From NCBI GenBank assembly GCA_000514715.1, contig AZWL01000016.1, forward strand, positions 102,452 to 166,451: DNA of 64,000 bases, in the 5' to 3' direction. Origin of the DNA: Streptomyces sp. CNH099. GTDB lineage: Bacteria; Actinomycetota; Actinomycetes; Streptomycetales; Streptomycetaceae. A model generated the notes under the pieces. It was not told the origin of the DNA, made no database searches, and saw only the letters and a program-made list of their open reading frames with translations. Below, one piece after another: positions 7,125 to 15,782 of this stretch. The position numbers and the translations under genes are program-made. The number at the start of each line of letters is the position of its first letter. Within the stretch, counting starts at the first letter, position 1.

Positions 7125-8743
7125 TCCACGGCCTCCCTCGCTGCCGGGCTGCGGGTGCCGCGGGGCACGCCCGTGCGGAGTTCCAGGGCGGCGGCGATGT
7201 CGTCCGCGCCGGGTCGGTCGTGGCCTGCGAGGTCGGCGACGGTCCAGGCGACGCGGAGGACGCGGTCGAGGCCGCGGGCGGTGAGCAGGCCGCGTTCCAG
7301 GTCGCGTTCGGCGGGGGCGAGGACGCCGGGTGCGGGGTGCCAGCGGCGGCGCAGCTCGTGGCCGGGGACCTCGCCGTTGGTGCGCCAGGCGGTGCCGGCG
7401 TAGCGGGCGGCGGCGCGGTCGCGGGCGGCCCGGACCCGGGCGGCCGCGTCGGCGGTGGGTTCGGCGCGTTCGCCGACGGCCGACAGCTCCGCGCGGCTGA
7501 CGGCGTCGACGGCGACGCGGAGGTCGACGCGGTCGAGGAGCGGGCCGGTGAGCCTGCCCTGGTAGCGCCGGATGACCGTGGGCGCGCACTCGCAGCCGCC
7601 CTCCTGGCGGGCGAAGCGGCCGCAGGGGCAGGGGTTGGCGGCGAGGACCATGAGGAAGCGGGCCGGGAACTGCACGACGCCCGCGCTCCGGGCCACCACG
7701 ACGTGCCCGGATTCCAGCGGCTGTCTGAGGGCGTCGAGGATCCGTCCGCTGAATTCCGGCGCCTCGTCCAGAAAGAGCACTCCGCGGTGCGCCAGGGAGA
7801 CCGCCCCGGGCTTCGGCAGGGCGTTGCCGCCGCCGATGAGGGCGGGCAGGGTCGCGGAGTGGTGCGGGGCGGCGTAGGGGGCTTCGCCGACGAGCGGCTG
7901 GCCGGCGGGCAGGGTGCCGGCCACCGAGTGGATCGCGGTCACTTCGAGCGACTCGGTCTCCGTCAGGGGCGGCAGCAGCCCGGGGAGCCGTTCCGCCAGC
8001 ATCGTCTTGCCCGCTCCCGGCGGGCCTTTGAGGTAGAGGTGGTGGCCGCCGGCGGCGGCCACTTCGAGGGCGTAGCGGGCCTGGTGCTGTCCGGCGACGT
8101 CGGTGAGGTCGGGCCGGTACGCGCCGGGGCCGACGGCCGCCGGGGTGCACCAGCCGGCTCCGGGCACGGCGACACGGGCCGAGGGGGGCGCGGCGGCGGC
8201 GTCGGGGTCGGCGGGTTCCTCCGGGGGCTGTTCGTCGTTGAGGACGGCGATGAGCTGCCGCAGGCTGCGTACGCCGAGGACGGAGACGTCGGGCACGAGG
8301 GTGGCCTCGCCCGCGGCGGCTTCGGGGACGACGACCTGGCGGCAGCCGGCGTCGGCGGCGGCGAGCACGGCGGGCAGCACGCCGGGCACGGGCCGGACGC
8401 GGCCGTCGAGGCTCAGCTCGCCGACCATGACGAGCCCGGTGAGGGCGTCGGGCGCGATGCGCCCGGCGGCGCCGAGGGTCGCGCAGGCGATGCCGAGGTC
8501 GAAGCCGCTGCCGGACTTGGGTACGGCGGCGGGGCTGAGGCCGACGGTGAGCTTTTTCTGCGGCCAGTCGACGCCGGAGTTGACCACGGCGGCGCGCACC
8601 CGGTCGCGGCTTTCGGTCAGGCTCTTGTCCGGGAGTCCGACCAGCGTGAACGTGGCGACGCCGGGCTCCAGGTCGGCCTGGACCTCGACGACGACGCCCT
8701 CCACGCCGACGAGGGCGACCGAGCAGGTGCGGGCGAACCCCAT
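7121..8743 (-). CDS. YifB-family Mg-chelatase-like AAA+ ATPase (ComM-like)
   Basis: 540 residues. N-terminal Lon-protease-like ChlI domain (about 1-170), then the AAA+ module with Walker A GPPGAGKTM (240-248) and Walker B GVLFLDEAPEF. A cysteine cluster CPCG...CEC follows the second strand, and a C-terminal Mg-chelatase lid closes the protein. Vibrio ComM is a branch-migration helicase active in transformation; this gene is in the same family and lies next to dprA, supporting a recombination role. ATG at 8743 overlaps the yraN stop by one base (TGATG). Confidence 0.93.
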   Translation of the reverse strand: MGFARTCSVALVGVEGVVVEVQADLEPGVATFTLVGLPDKSLTESRDRVRAAVVNSGVDWPQKKLTVGLSPAAVPKSGSGFDLGIACATLGAAGRIAPDALTGLVMVGELSLDGRVRPVPGVLPAVLAAADAGCRQVVVPEAAAGEATLVPDVSVLGVRSLRQLIAVLNDEQPPEEPADPDAAAAPPSARVAVPGAGWCTPAAVGPGAYRPDLTDVAGQHQARYALEVAAAGGHHLYLKGPPGAGKTMLAERLPGLLPPLTETESLEVTAIHSVAGTLPAGQPLVGEAPYAAPHHSATLPALIGGGNALPKPGAVSLAHRGVLFLDEAPEFSGRILDALRQPLESGHVVVARSAGVVQFPARFLMVLAANPCPCGRFARQEGGCECAPTVIRRYQGRLTGPLLDRVDLRVAVDAVSRAELSAVGERAEPTADAAARVRAARDRAAARYAGTAWRTNGEVPGHELRRRWHPAPGVLAPAERDLERGLLTARGLDRVLRVAWTVADLAGHDRPGADDIAAALELRTGVPRGTRSPAAREAVE

Positions 8744-9105
8744 CAGGCGGCCCCCCGCACGTGCTCGACGACGGGGGCGCCGCGCTCCGGCAGCACGACG
8801 CCGACGACGTCGATCCGCACGCCGCCCGGCGGGGCGCCGCCGTGCCGCAGCACCCACGCCTCGGCGAGCCGGCGCAGCCGGTCGGCCTTGGCCGGCGGCA
8901 CGCCGGCCATCGGGTGCGCCCAGCCGCCTTCCCGTCTGGTCTTGACCTCGCAGACGACGAGGGCTTCGCCGTCGAGCGCGACGATGTCGATCTCGCCGTC
9001 GCCGCACCGCCAGTTCCGCGCCAGGACGGTCATTCCCGCCTCGGCGAGGCGTCGCTCCGCGATCCGTTCCCCGTACTGTCCGAGCGCCTGCCGCTGCTTC
9101 GGCAT
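8743..9105 (-). CDS. YraN/UPF0102 family nuclease-fold protein
   Basis: 120 residues. The restriction-endonuclease-like fold is indicated by GDGEIDIVALDG and CEVKTR, the E-x-D ... E-x-K pattern of this family. The N-terminus QALGQYGERIAERRLAEAG is typical. Exact function is unknown; genomic linkage to yifB and dprA is widely conserved and implies DNA handling. First gene of the yraN-yifB-dprA operon. Confidence 0.92.
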   Translation of the reverse strand: MPKQRQALGQYGERIAERRLAEAGMTVLARNWRCGDGEIDIVALDGEALVVCEVKTRREGGWAHPMAGVPPAKADRLRRLAEAWVLRHGGAPPGGVRIDVVGVVLPERGAPVVEHVRGAA

Positions 9106-9161
9106 CCGGCACCACCTCCCGCGTCCGACTGTGCCGGGCCGCGGGCAGACATGTGGATCTT

Positions 9162-9188
9162 GGTGGACAACCGACGGGTTGTGGACAA
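9162..9188 (-). promoter_or_regulatory. pair of DnaA-box-like 9-mers, 18-bp spacing
   Basis: On the minus strand TTGTCCACA (9180-9188) is a perfect Streptomyces-type DnaA box, and TTGTCCACC (9162-9170) has one mismatch. Start-to-start spacing is 18 bp and the intervening ACC-G-CGG core resembles the pair at 2966-2992. It lies in the gap between DUF2469 and yraN. Confidence 0.5.
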
Positions 9189-9221
9189 CTCCCTCACCCG
9201 TCGGGGTGAGGCACCGGGGGC

Positions 9222-9539
9222 TCAGCCGAGGTCGTCGGAGGGAAGCTCCAGGTCGGACTTGCTCAGCTCCTCGATGTTCACATCCTTGAACGTGAGCACC
9301 CGCACCTGCTTGACGAAGCGGGCCGGCCGGTACATGTCCCAGACCCAGGCGTCCGCCATGGACACCTCGAAGAAGACCTCGCCCTGAACCGAGTGGACCT
9401 GCATCTCGTAGTCGTTGGTGAGGTAGAAACGTCGCTCGGTCTCGATCACGTATTTGAACAAACCGACGACGTCGCGGTACTCCCGGTAGAGCTTCAGCTC
9501 CATCTCGGTCTCGTACTTCTCGAGGTCCTCGGCGCTCAT
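9222..9539 (-). CDS. DUF2469 family protein
   Basis: 105 residues, acidic, starting MSAEDLEKYETEMELKLYRE. It belongs to an actinobacterial family of unknown function usually found with yraN and signal peptidase genes. No membrane segment or catalytic motif is visible. ATG overlaps the sipZ stop (ATGA), so it is translationally coupled to sipZ. I recall that in S. lividans sipZ heads an operon with three unrelated downstream genes; this gene, yraN and yifB fit that description. Confidence 0.88.
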   Translation of the reverse strand: MSAEDLEKYETEMELKLYREYRDVVGLFKYVIETERRFYLTNDYEMQVHSVQGEVFFEVSMADAWVWDMYRPARFVKQVRVLTFKDVNIEELSKSDLELPSDDLG

Positions 9540-10294
9540 GGCACGTTCCCCTTCCGCCTGTGCGTGACCCCATTGTGCGTCCCCCGGGCGCGACGGGCCC
9601 GGGCATGGCCGGAAACCGGCCCGTAGGCCGCGCCGCCCAGGATCAGCGCCGCCCCGGTGACGACCGCGAGCAGCAGCAGCCGCAGCGGCCCGGGCTCGGA
9701 GACCCCGCCGGGGAGCGCCGCGAAGCCGTCCGGGCGCTCCAGCATGCCCGCGCTGCCGAACGGCCATGCCGTCGCGTCGACCCGGCCCTCGACGGCGTCG
9801 CGGGGTATGGCGCCGCCGCCGGACTCGGCGAGGTGGTTGCGGGAGTCGACGGAGTCGCCGCGGTGGTCGCCGAGCAGGAAGATCTTCCCCTCCGGCACGG
9901 TCGTCGCGGGGAAGTCGCCCTGCGCCGCGCGCTCACTGTCCGTGACGTACGGCTCGGCCACCGGCGTGCCGTCGACCGTCAGCCGTCCCTGTCCGTCGCA
10001 GCAGCCGACCGTGTCCCCGCCGACCGCGACCACCCGCTTGATCATGGGCAGGTCGCCCCACGCCGCGTCCTCGAAGACCACGACGTCGCCGCGGCGCACC
10101 TCGTCGCCCGAGATCCGCTCGGCCAGCACCCGGTCGCCGGAGGCGACGGTGGGCGCCATCGACGGGGTCGGCACGGTGTACGGCCGGTACACCACCGCGC
10201 CCCAGGCGAAGCCGCCGAGGAACAGCACGCAGCCGAGGGCCACGGCCAGACCCGACAGCACGCTCCCCAGGCGACCGGCTCCGCTGCTGCTCAT
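9536..10294 (-). CDS. sipZ: type I signal peptidase (sipZ position)
   Basis: Membrane serine-lysine protease that removes Sec and Tat signal peptides. 252 residues. An N-terminal membrane helix (about 12-34) is followed by the catalytic serine box TPSMAPTV, the lysine box MIKRVVAVGGD, and box E GDHRGDSVDSRNH. A second hydrophobic helix near the C-terminus (about 205-225) is followed by a basic tail. The gene has its own promoter (10301-10330), from which transcription would begin at or next to the ATG. It follows sipY after a 292-nt gap that contains a strong hairpin. The letter is assigned by position relative to rplS. Confidence 0.9.
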   Translation of the reverse strand: MSSSGAGRLGSVLSGLAVALGCVLFLGGFAWGAVVYRPYTVPTPSMAPTVASGDRVLAERISGDEVRRGDVVVFEDAAWGDLPMIKRVVAVGGDTVGCCDGQGRLTVDGTPVAEPYVTDSERAAQGDFPATTVPEGKIFLLGDHRGDSVDSRNHLAESGGGAIPRDAVEGRVDATAWPFGSAGMLERPDGFAALPGGVSEPGPLRLLLLAVVTGAALILGGAAYGPVSGHARARRARGTHNGVTHRRKGNVP

Positions 10295-10300
10295 GGCCGC

Positions 10301-10330
10301 ACACTACCCAGAGGTACGGCGGCCAGTCAG
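10301..10330 (-). promoter_or_regulatory. sipZ promoter, leaderless
   Basis: Minus-strand CTGACT (10325-10330), an 18-nt spacer, then TAGTGT (10301-10306), ending 6 nt before the sipZ ATG. Four of six -35 bases match TTGACA and the -10 fits TAnnnT. No ribosome site lies between, so a leaderless mRNA is expected. Confidence 0.6.
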
Positions 10331-10560
10331 CCCGCTCGGCGAACCGCCCCGGCCAGCGACGCCCGCGACCGCGGCGGGAGCGGCCCGCGCCCGTGAAAGC
10401 CCAGGCCGGGACGGTCGCGTACGCCGGGAGGGGCTCCGGCGCCCCGCGGCACTGTCACCCGGACGGCCCCGTAGCCCCGGCCCGTACGCCCCGCAGCGCC
10501 GGCCCCGGACACGTGGGCGGCCCTCCCGGAGCCCTCCGACGGCCTCTGAGCCCCCCGGAA

Positions 10561-10583
10561 GGGCCCTGGAGCCTCCGGGGCCC
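10561..10583 (-). terminator. hairpin after sipY
   Basis: A 10-bp stem (one G-T pair) with a 3-nt loop begins 4 nt after the sipY stop codon. There is no U-tract, as is common in high-GC actinobacteria. It separates the sipW-X-Y unit from sipZ. Confidence 0.55.
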
Positions 10584-10586
10584 GTC

Positions 10587-11711
10587 TCAGCCGTTCAGGT
10601 CCGCCTTGCGGATCAGCCGGCGCCGCCGCCACAGCACCAGGGGCACCGCCCCCGCCAGCCCCAGCGCGGCCGGCGCCGCGCCGCCGGCGGCGGCGTTCAG
10701 CCCGGGCTGGTCGAAGGTGCCCGGCACCGGCAGCGTCCCCCAGCGGTCGATCGGCCAGGCGCGGGCGATGGCCCGCCCGACGACCAGGTCCTCGTCGACG
10801 AAGCCCTTGTCCGGCGACTTCTCGTGGTACCGGGAGTCGAGCGAGTCCTGCCGGTGGTCGCCCATCACCCACAGCTTGCCCTCGGGGACCTTCACCGGCC
10901 CGAAGTCGTTGTCCTCGCAGGGAGTGTTCCCGGGGAAGATGTACGACGTCTCATCGAGCGCCTTGCCGTTGACCTTCACGGGGCCGGCGCCCTTGCACTC
11001 CACGGTGTCCCCGCCGACCGCGATGACGCGCTTGATGAGGTCCTGCTCCTCCGCCGAGGGCATCAGGCCGATGAAGCTCAGGCCCTTCTGGATGCCTTCG
11101 AGCACGGGCCCGGAGTCCGACTGCGGCGCCTCGTTCAGCCAGCCGCCCGGGTCGTGGAAGACGACGACCTCCCCGCGCTCCGGCTCGGCGCCGAACCACG
11201 GCGTGAGCTTGTCCACCAGCACCCGGTCGCCGACCTGCAGGGTGTTCTGCATGGAGTTGGAGGGGATGGAGAACGCCTGGACCAAAAAGGTCTTGATGAT
11301 CAGCGCGAGCACCAGCGCGACGAGGATGAGGATCGGCAGCTCCTTCCAGAAGGAGCGCTGCTTCTTCCCGCGGGCGCCGGCCGCGCCGGCGCCGTCCGCG
11401 CCGCCACCGCCGCCCGACCCGTCCGTACCCTCGGCGCCTCCCCCGGCGCCGCCTCCGCCGTCGCTCATCGAGCCCGCTTCCGCCGCCGCAGGGCCGCCGG
11501 GAGGACCGGCCGCGGTATACGGCGGGAGGTCGGGCCTGGCGGGGGAGGCGGGCCGGGCGTCGTCCCCGGGGGCGTCCGCCGGGCCGTCGGCCGGAGGCTG
11601 CCCCTCAGGGCCGCCGGGAGGGCCGTCGGCCGGCTGCTGCGCACGTTCCTGACCGGGCCTGTCTTCGGGGCCCTCGTGACCGGACCGGGCGCTGACTGCC
11701 ACGTCCCCCAC
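10587..11711 (-). CDS. sipY: type I signal peptidase (sipY position)
   Basis: 374 residues from GTG 11711. A Pro/Gly/Asp-rich cytoplasmic region (about 1-115) precedes the membrane helix LPILILVALVLALIIKTFL. Catalytic boxes: IPSNSMQNTL (Ser), DLIKRVIAVGGDTV (Lys), and MGDHRQDSLDSRYH. A C-terminal membrane helix ends in a basic tail. GTG 11711 is preferred because GAGGAG lies 5 nt upstream; ATG 11468 would give a 293-residue form with an ATGA overlap to sipX. With GTG 11711, the first 247 nt overlap the sipX tail in another frame. Confidence 0.88.
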   Translation of the reverse strand: MGDVAVSARSGHEGPEDRPGQERAQQPADGPPGGPEGQPPADGPADAPGDDARPASPARPDLPPYTAAGPPGGPAAAEAGSMSDGGGGAGGGAEGTDGSGGGGGADGAGAAGARGKKQRSFWKELPILILVALVLALIIKTFLVQAFSIPSNSMQNTLQVGDRVLVDKLTPWFGAEPERGEVVVFHDPGGWLNEAPQSDSGPVLEGIQKGLSFIGLMPSAEEQDLIKRVIAVGGDTVECKGAGPVKVNGKALDETSYIFPGNTPCEDNDFGPVKVPEGKLWVMGDHRQDSLDSRYHEKSPDKGFVDEDLVVGRAIARAWPIDRWGTLPVPGTFDQPGLNAAAGGAAPAALGLAGAVPLVLWRRRRLIRKADLNG

Positions 11712-12778
11712 ATCCACTCCTCACCTTGCCGCCGCCTGCCCCGGGTCAGGTGCAGGCCCACCACTCCCATAACGAGCGAGAGTTCCGCAGGAGTCGGGAG
11801 GGGATCCATTCGGCCCACTTCTTTCGAGGACACCTTATTCGCCCGCTCGCCGGATTCCGGAACCGAGGCGTAGGTATCCGGTGAGTCGAACTTGTCCCAG
11901 TGGCCGAGCGGCCAGGCGATGACCATGGCCCTGCCGACCACGTCCTCCTCCGCGATCGTGCCGTGGTGCGGGCCGTCGAGGTGGTAGCGCGAGTCCGCGG
12001 AGTTGGAGCGGTGGTCGCCCATGACGAAGATCCGGCCGTCCGGCACGGTGACGTCGAAGGTGCGCTGCGACGGCTTGTCGCCCGGGTGCAGGTACGGCTC
12101 CACCAGCGGCTTTCCGTTGACCGTGACCCGACCCGTGTCGTCGCAGCAGGCCACCCGGTCGCCACCGACCGCCACGGCCCGCTTGATGAGGTCCTGCTCG
12201 TGCTCCGAGGGCAGCAGCCCGATGAACGTCAGCACGTCCTTGGCCTGCGCGACGCCCACCGGGTCGTCGAGCCGGTCCTCCTCCTGGTTGCTGAGCCAGC
12301 CGCCCGGGTCCTTGAAGACGACGATGTCGCCGCGCTCGGGCTTCGCGCCGAACCAGGGCGTGAGCTTGTCGACGACGACGCGGTCGCCGATCCGGATCGT
12401 CTGCTCCATCGATCCGGAGGGGATGACGAACGCCTGCAGCAGGAAGGTCTTGACGCCCAGCGCTATCAGCATGGCCGCGCCGATGATGAGCGGGATCTCC
12501 TTTATCCGCGAGCGCGTTCTGCGCCGCTTCGCCCGCTTGGCCGCCTTGCGGCGCTCCGCCCTGCCGCCGATCCTCGGCCCCGGCTCGCCGCCGGGCGCGT
12601 ACGGATCGCGCGGTCCCGACCCGCCGCCGGAGACGTATGGATCGCGCGGTCCGCGCCCGCCGCCCGGCGCGTACGGCTCACGGGGCTCCCGCGGCACACG
12701 GCCGTCGCCGTGCCCGCCGCCCGCACCGCGCCCGTCGTCCGGGCCGCCGCCCGCGTACCGCGCGTGGCTACCCCCCAT
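11465..12778 (-). CDS. sipX: type I signal peptidase with long basic tail (sipX position)
   Basis: 437 residues. The cytoplasmic N-terminus holds a 12-residue repeat (GPRDPYxxGG pattern, 36-nt period near 12603-12670). The membrane helix IPLIIGAAMLIALGVKTFL is followed by IPSGSMEQTI (Ser), DLIKRAVAVGGDRV (Lys) and MGDHRSNSADSRYH. After the usual C-terminal helix the frame stays open for about 80 more residues of Pro/Arg-rich sequence, running inside sipY in another phase and ending as ATGA with ATG 11468. Third codon positions in this tail remain strongly G/C, so it may be real. It overlaps sipW by 11 nt. Confidence 0.82.
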   Translation of the reverse strand: MGGSHARYAGGGPDDGRGAGGGHGDGRVPREPREPYAPGGGRGPRDPYVSGGGSGPRDPYAPGGEPGPRIGGRAERRKAAKRAKRRRTRSRIKEIPLIIGAAMLIALGVKTFLLQAFVIPSGSMEQTIRIGDRVVVDKLTPWFGAKPERGDIVVFKDPGGWLSNQEEDRLDDPVGVAQAKDVLTFIGLLPSEHEQDLIKRAVAVGGDRVACCDDTGRVTVNGKPLVEPYLHPGDKPSQRTFDVTVPDGRIFVMGDHRSNSADSRYHLDGPHHGTIAEEDVVGRAMVIAWPLGHWDKFDSPDTYASVPESGERANKVSSKEVGRMDPLPTPAELSLVMGVVGLHLTRGRRRQGEEWMWGTWQSAPGPVTRAPKTGPVRNVRSSRPTALPAALRGSLRPTARRTPPGTTPGPPPPPGPTSRRIPRPVLPAALRRRKRAR

Positions 12779-13490
12779 ACGCCGGCCGCCCCAGTGAACC
12801 GACCCGGTCCGGCGGCCACCCCCGCCACTCCGCCCTGCCGATGACCTTGTCCACCGACACCGTGCCGCCGCCCGGCGACCCGAGGTGGTCGCGGGAGTCG
12901 CGGGAGTCGCTGCGGTGGTCGCCCATGACCCACAGCCGGCCCGGCGGCACGATGACGTCGAACTCGACCAGCGACGGGGCATCGCCCGGATACAGGTAAT
13001 CCCGCTCGTCGAGCGGCTTTCCGTTCACCGTCAACCTCCCCCGTGCGTCGCAGCAGACCACCCGGTCACCACCGACACCGATGACGCGTTTCACGTAGTC
13101 GGTGCCGTCGGACTCGGCAAGGCCGGTGGCCGCTCCGGCCTTGCGCAGCAGGCCCGACACCGGCCCCCCGCCGCCGCCGGCGGCGGCGAAGGTTCCGGTG
13201 CCGTCGAAGACGACAACGTCTCCGCGCTTCGGTTCGTCCCCGAACGCGTAAGCGAGCTTGTTGACCAATACCCGGTCACCGGGCTGGAGAACCGGTTCCA
13301 TCGAACCGCTCGGCACGAGGAACGGCTGGACGACGAAGGCACTGACGAGCAGCCCGACGACGGTACAGGCGGCCGCGAGGGCGACGGCCCAGCGCAGCGG
13401 GCGCAGAAACGAGGAGCGCGACGGCTCCTCCCGCCCGGACTCCGGGGAAGAGGGGCCGTCGCGCTCCTCGGGCCGCAGCTCAGTGTCCAT
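12768..13490 (-). CDS. sipW: type I signal peptidase (sipW position)
   Basis: 240 residues with one N-terminal membrane helix (about 32-52) and no C-terminal helix. Catalytic boxes: VPSGSMEPVL (Ser), DYVKRVIGVGGDRV (Lys), VMGDHRSDSRDSRDH. It is the first peptidase gene after rplS (46 nt), consistent with sipW in S. lividans, where sipW-X-Y were reported as one operon. Strong family match; substrate preference cannot be read from sequence. Confidence 0.9.
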   Translation of the reverse strand: MDTELRPEERDGPSSPESGREEPSRSSFLRPLRWAVALAAACTVVGLLVSAFVVQPFLVPSGSMEPVLQPGDRVLVNKLAYAFGDEPKRGDVVVFDGTGTFAAAGGGGGPVSGLLRKAGAATGLAESDGTDYVKRVIGVGGDRVVCCDARGRLTVNGKPLDERDYLYPGDAPSLVEFDVIVPPGRLWVMGDHRSDSRDSRDHLGSPGGGTVSVDKVIGRAEWRGWPPDRVGSLGRPAYGG

Positions 13491-13536
13491 CGCAGCGAAG
13501 CCTAATATGGCGGTTCGCCCGCGTGGACAGGGCGCA

Positions 13537-13884
13537 TCAGCGCTCGCGCTTCTCCTTGATCTTCGCGGCCTTGCCGCGGAGGTCGCGCAGGTAGTACAGC
13601 TTGGCGCGGCGGACCTGGCCGCGGGTCACCAGCTCGATCTTCTCGACGACCGGGGTGTGCACCGGGAAGGTGCGCTCGACGCCGACGCCGAAGCTCACCT
13701 TGCGGACGGTGAAGGACTCGCGGACCCCGGCGCCCTGCCGGCGGATGACGACACCCTTGAACTGCTGGACACGGGAGCGGCTGCCCTCGATGACGCGCAC
13801 GTGGACGTTGACCGTGTCGCCGGGCCGGAAGGCCGGGATGTCGTCGCGCAGGGAGGCTGCGTCGACGCTTTCGAGAAGGTTCAT
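13537..13884 (-). CDS. rplS: 50S ribosomal protein L19
   Basis: 115 residues, full length. MNLLESVDAASLRDDIPAFR, the PGDTVNVHVRVIEGSRSRVQ stretch and the basic C-terminus ending KIKEKRER are diagnostic. L19 sits at the 30S-50S interface. It lies between trmD and the signal peptidases; the trmD-rplS order matches most bacteria. A small hairpin (13976-13990) lies in its leader. Confidence 0.97.
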   Translation of the reverse strand: MNLLESVDAASLRDDIPAFRPGDTVNVHVRVIEGSRSRVQQFKGVVIRRQGAGVRESFTVRKVSFGVGVERTFPVHTPVVEKIELVTRGQVRRAKLYYLRDLRGKAAKIKEKRER

Positions 13885-13975
13885 GACCGTCTGCTTTCTT
13901 CGCCGATGCCACAGGTCATCGACAAGAGTCCGAAGTGGGACAGAGGATGCTGCAGCGTCGTACGGGCGTCGTGTC

Positions 13976-13990
13976 CCCCTGTGGCAGGGG
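13976..13990. promoter_or_regulatory. short hairpin between trmD and rplS
   Basis: CCCCTG and CAGGGG with a 3-nt loop lie in the 135-nt gap upstream of rplS. It could be a weak terminator of trmD or an L19 leader structure. Confidence 0.3.
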
Positions 13991-14019
13991 CGCCGCGTCG
14001 GACGGCAGTCAGCAGCCGC

Positions 14020-14825
<806 letters not shown>

Positions 14826-14829
<4 letters not shown>

Positions 14830-15377
14830 GCGGCGCCCTCTCCCCCGCCGCGGCCCTCGTCGCCGGCGGCCTCGTCCAGCAACCCGGGCGGCGGCTCGAC
14901 GACGACGCGCTGCGCGTCGAGGTCGACCTCGGGCACGATCTCGGCGACGAACGGGATCAGCGCCTCGCCGCCGTCCGTGCGGGCCACGACCAGCAGGTCC
15001 TGGTACGGCAGGTGCGCCACCTGCGCGACGCGCCCCACGGGGGTGCCGTCGCGCAGCACGACGTCGAGGTCGGCGAGCTGGTGGTCGTAGAACTCCTCGG
15101 GGTCCTCCGGGGCCTCCGCGGGGTCCACGTCGGCGACGAGGAGGGTGTTGCGCAGGGCCTCGGCGGCGGTGCGGTCGGCGACGCCCTCGAAGCGCAGCAG
15201 CAGCCGGCCGCTGTGCACCCGCCCGGCGGCGACGGTCAGCGGCCCGGCGGACGCCGGGTCGGTGGCCAGGACGGCGCCGGGGCCGAGCCGCCGCTCGGGC
15301 TCGTCGGTGCGTACCTCGACGGTGACCTCGCCCTTGATCCCGTGGGCGCGGCCGATCCGCGCGACTACCAGCTGCAC
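14826..15377 (-). CDS. rimM: ribosome maturation factor RimM
   Basis: 16S rRNA processing factor that binds S19 of the 30S subunit. 183 residues. The N-terminal RimM domain begins MQLVVARIGRAHGIKGEVTV. The C-terminal PRC barrel holds FYDHQLADLDVVLRDGTPVG and ends with an acidic/Gly tail. GTG start with AGGAAGG upstream. The 163-nt leader back to khpA contains a 25-nt tandem duplication (15391-15439). Operon rpsP-khpA-rimM-trmD-rplS is the standard bacterial arrangement. Confidence 0.95.
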
Positions 15378-15390
15378 GGGTGCCTTCCTC

Positions 15391-15439
15391 TTCGTACGAC
15401 GTGTGCCGCCGCGGGTTCGTACGACGTGGCCGCCGCGGG
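15391..15439. repeat. tandem 25/24-nt duplication upstream of rimM
   Basis: Two adjacent copies (15391-15415 and 15416-15439) both begin TTCGTACGACGTG and end GCCGCCGCGGG; the second lacks one T. Each contains the palindrome TCGTACGA. It sits 14 nt before the rimM start, so it lies in the transcript leader. Confidence 0.85.
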
Positions 15440-15540
15440 CGTACGGCCGCGGATCCGCGTACGGCGACGGGCCGGGGCGCCTGCCGGCCTCCCCGGCCCG
15501 TGCCGGTGACGACTGTCCCCCTGCGCCGCGCGGCGGCGGT

Positions 15541-15780
15541 TCAGCGGACCTGGTCCACGTCGACGAGGTCGACGCGGATGCCGCGGCCGCCGAGCGCGCC
15601 GACGATGGTGCGCAGGGAGCGGGCCGTGCGGCCGTTGCGGCCGATGACCTTGCCGAGGTCCTCGGGGTGCACCCGGACCTCCAGCACCCGCCCGCGGCGC
15701 AGGTTGCGCGCGCTGACCTCGACCTCGTCGGGGTTGTCGACGATGCCCTTCACCAGGTGCTCAAGGGCTTCTTCGAGCAT
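15541..15780 (-). CDS. khpA: KH-domain RNA-binding protein KhpA
   Basis: 79 residues forming one KH domain with the GxxG loop in VIGRNGRTARSLRTIV (about residues 44-59). It belongs to the KhpA/YlqC family, which forms a heterodimer with KhpB and affects ribosome and cell-envelope functions in Gram-positives. Two nt separate it from rpsP, so it is cotranscribed with S16. Confidence 0.92.
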   Translation of the reverse strand: MLEEALEHLVKGIVDNPDEVEVSARNLRRGRVLEVRVHPEDLGKVIGRNGRTARSLRTIVGALGGRGIRVDLVDVDQVR

Positions 15781-15782
15781 CG

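Noticed and set aside
11465..11711. Treating the sipX tail as proof of a frameshift
   Set aside because: Third-position GC stays high in the sipX frame and the end forms a neat ATGA with a downstream ATG, so a genuine overlap is at least as likely.
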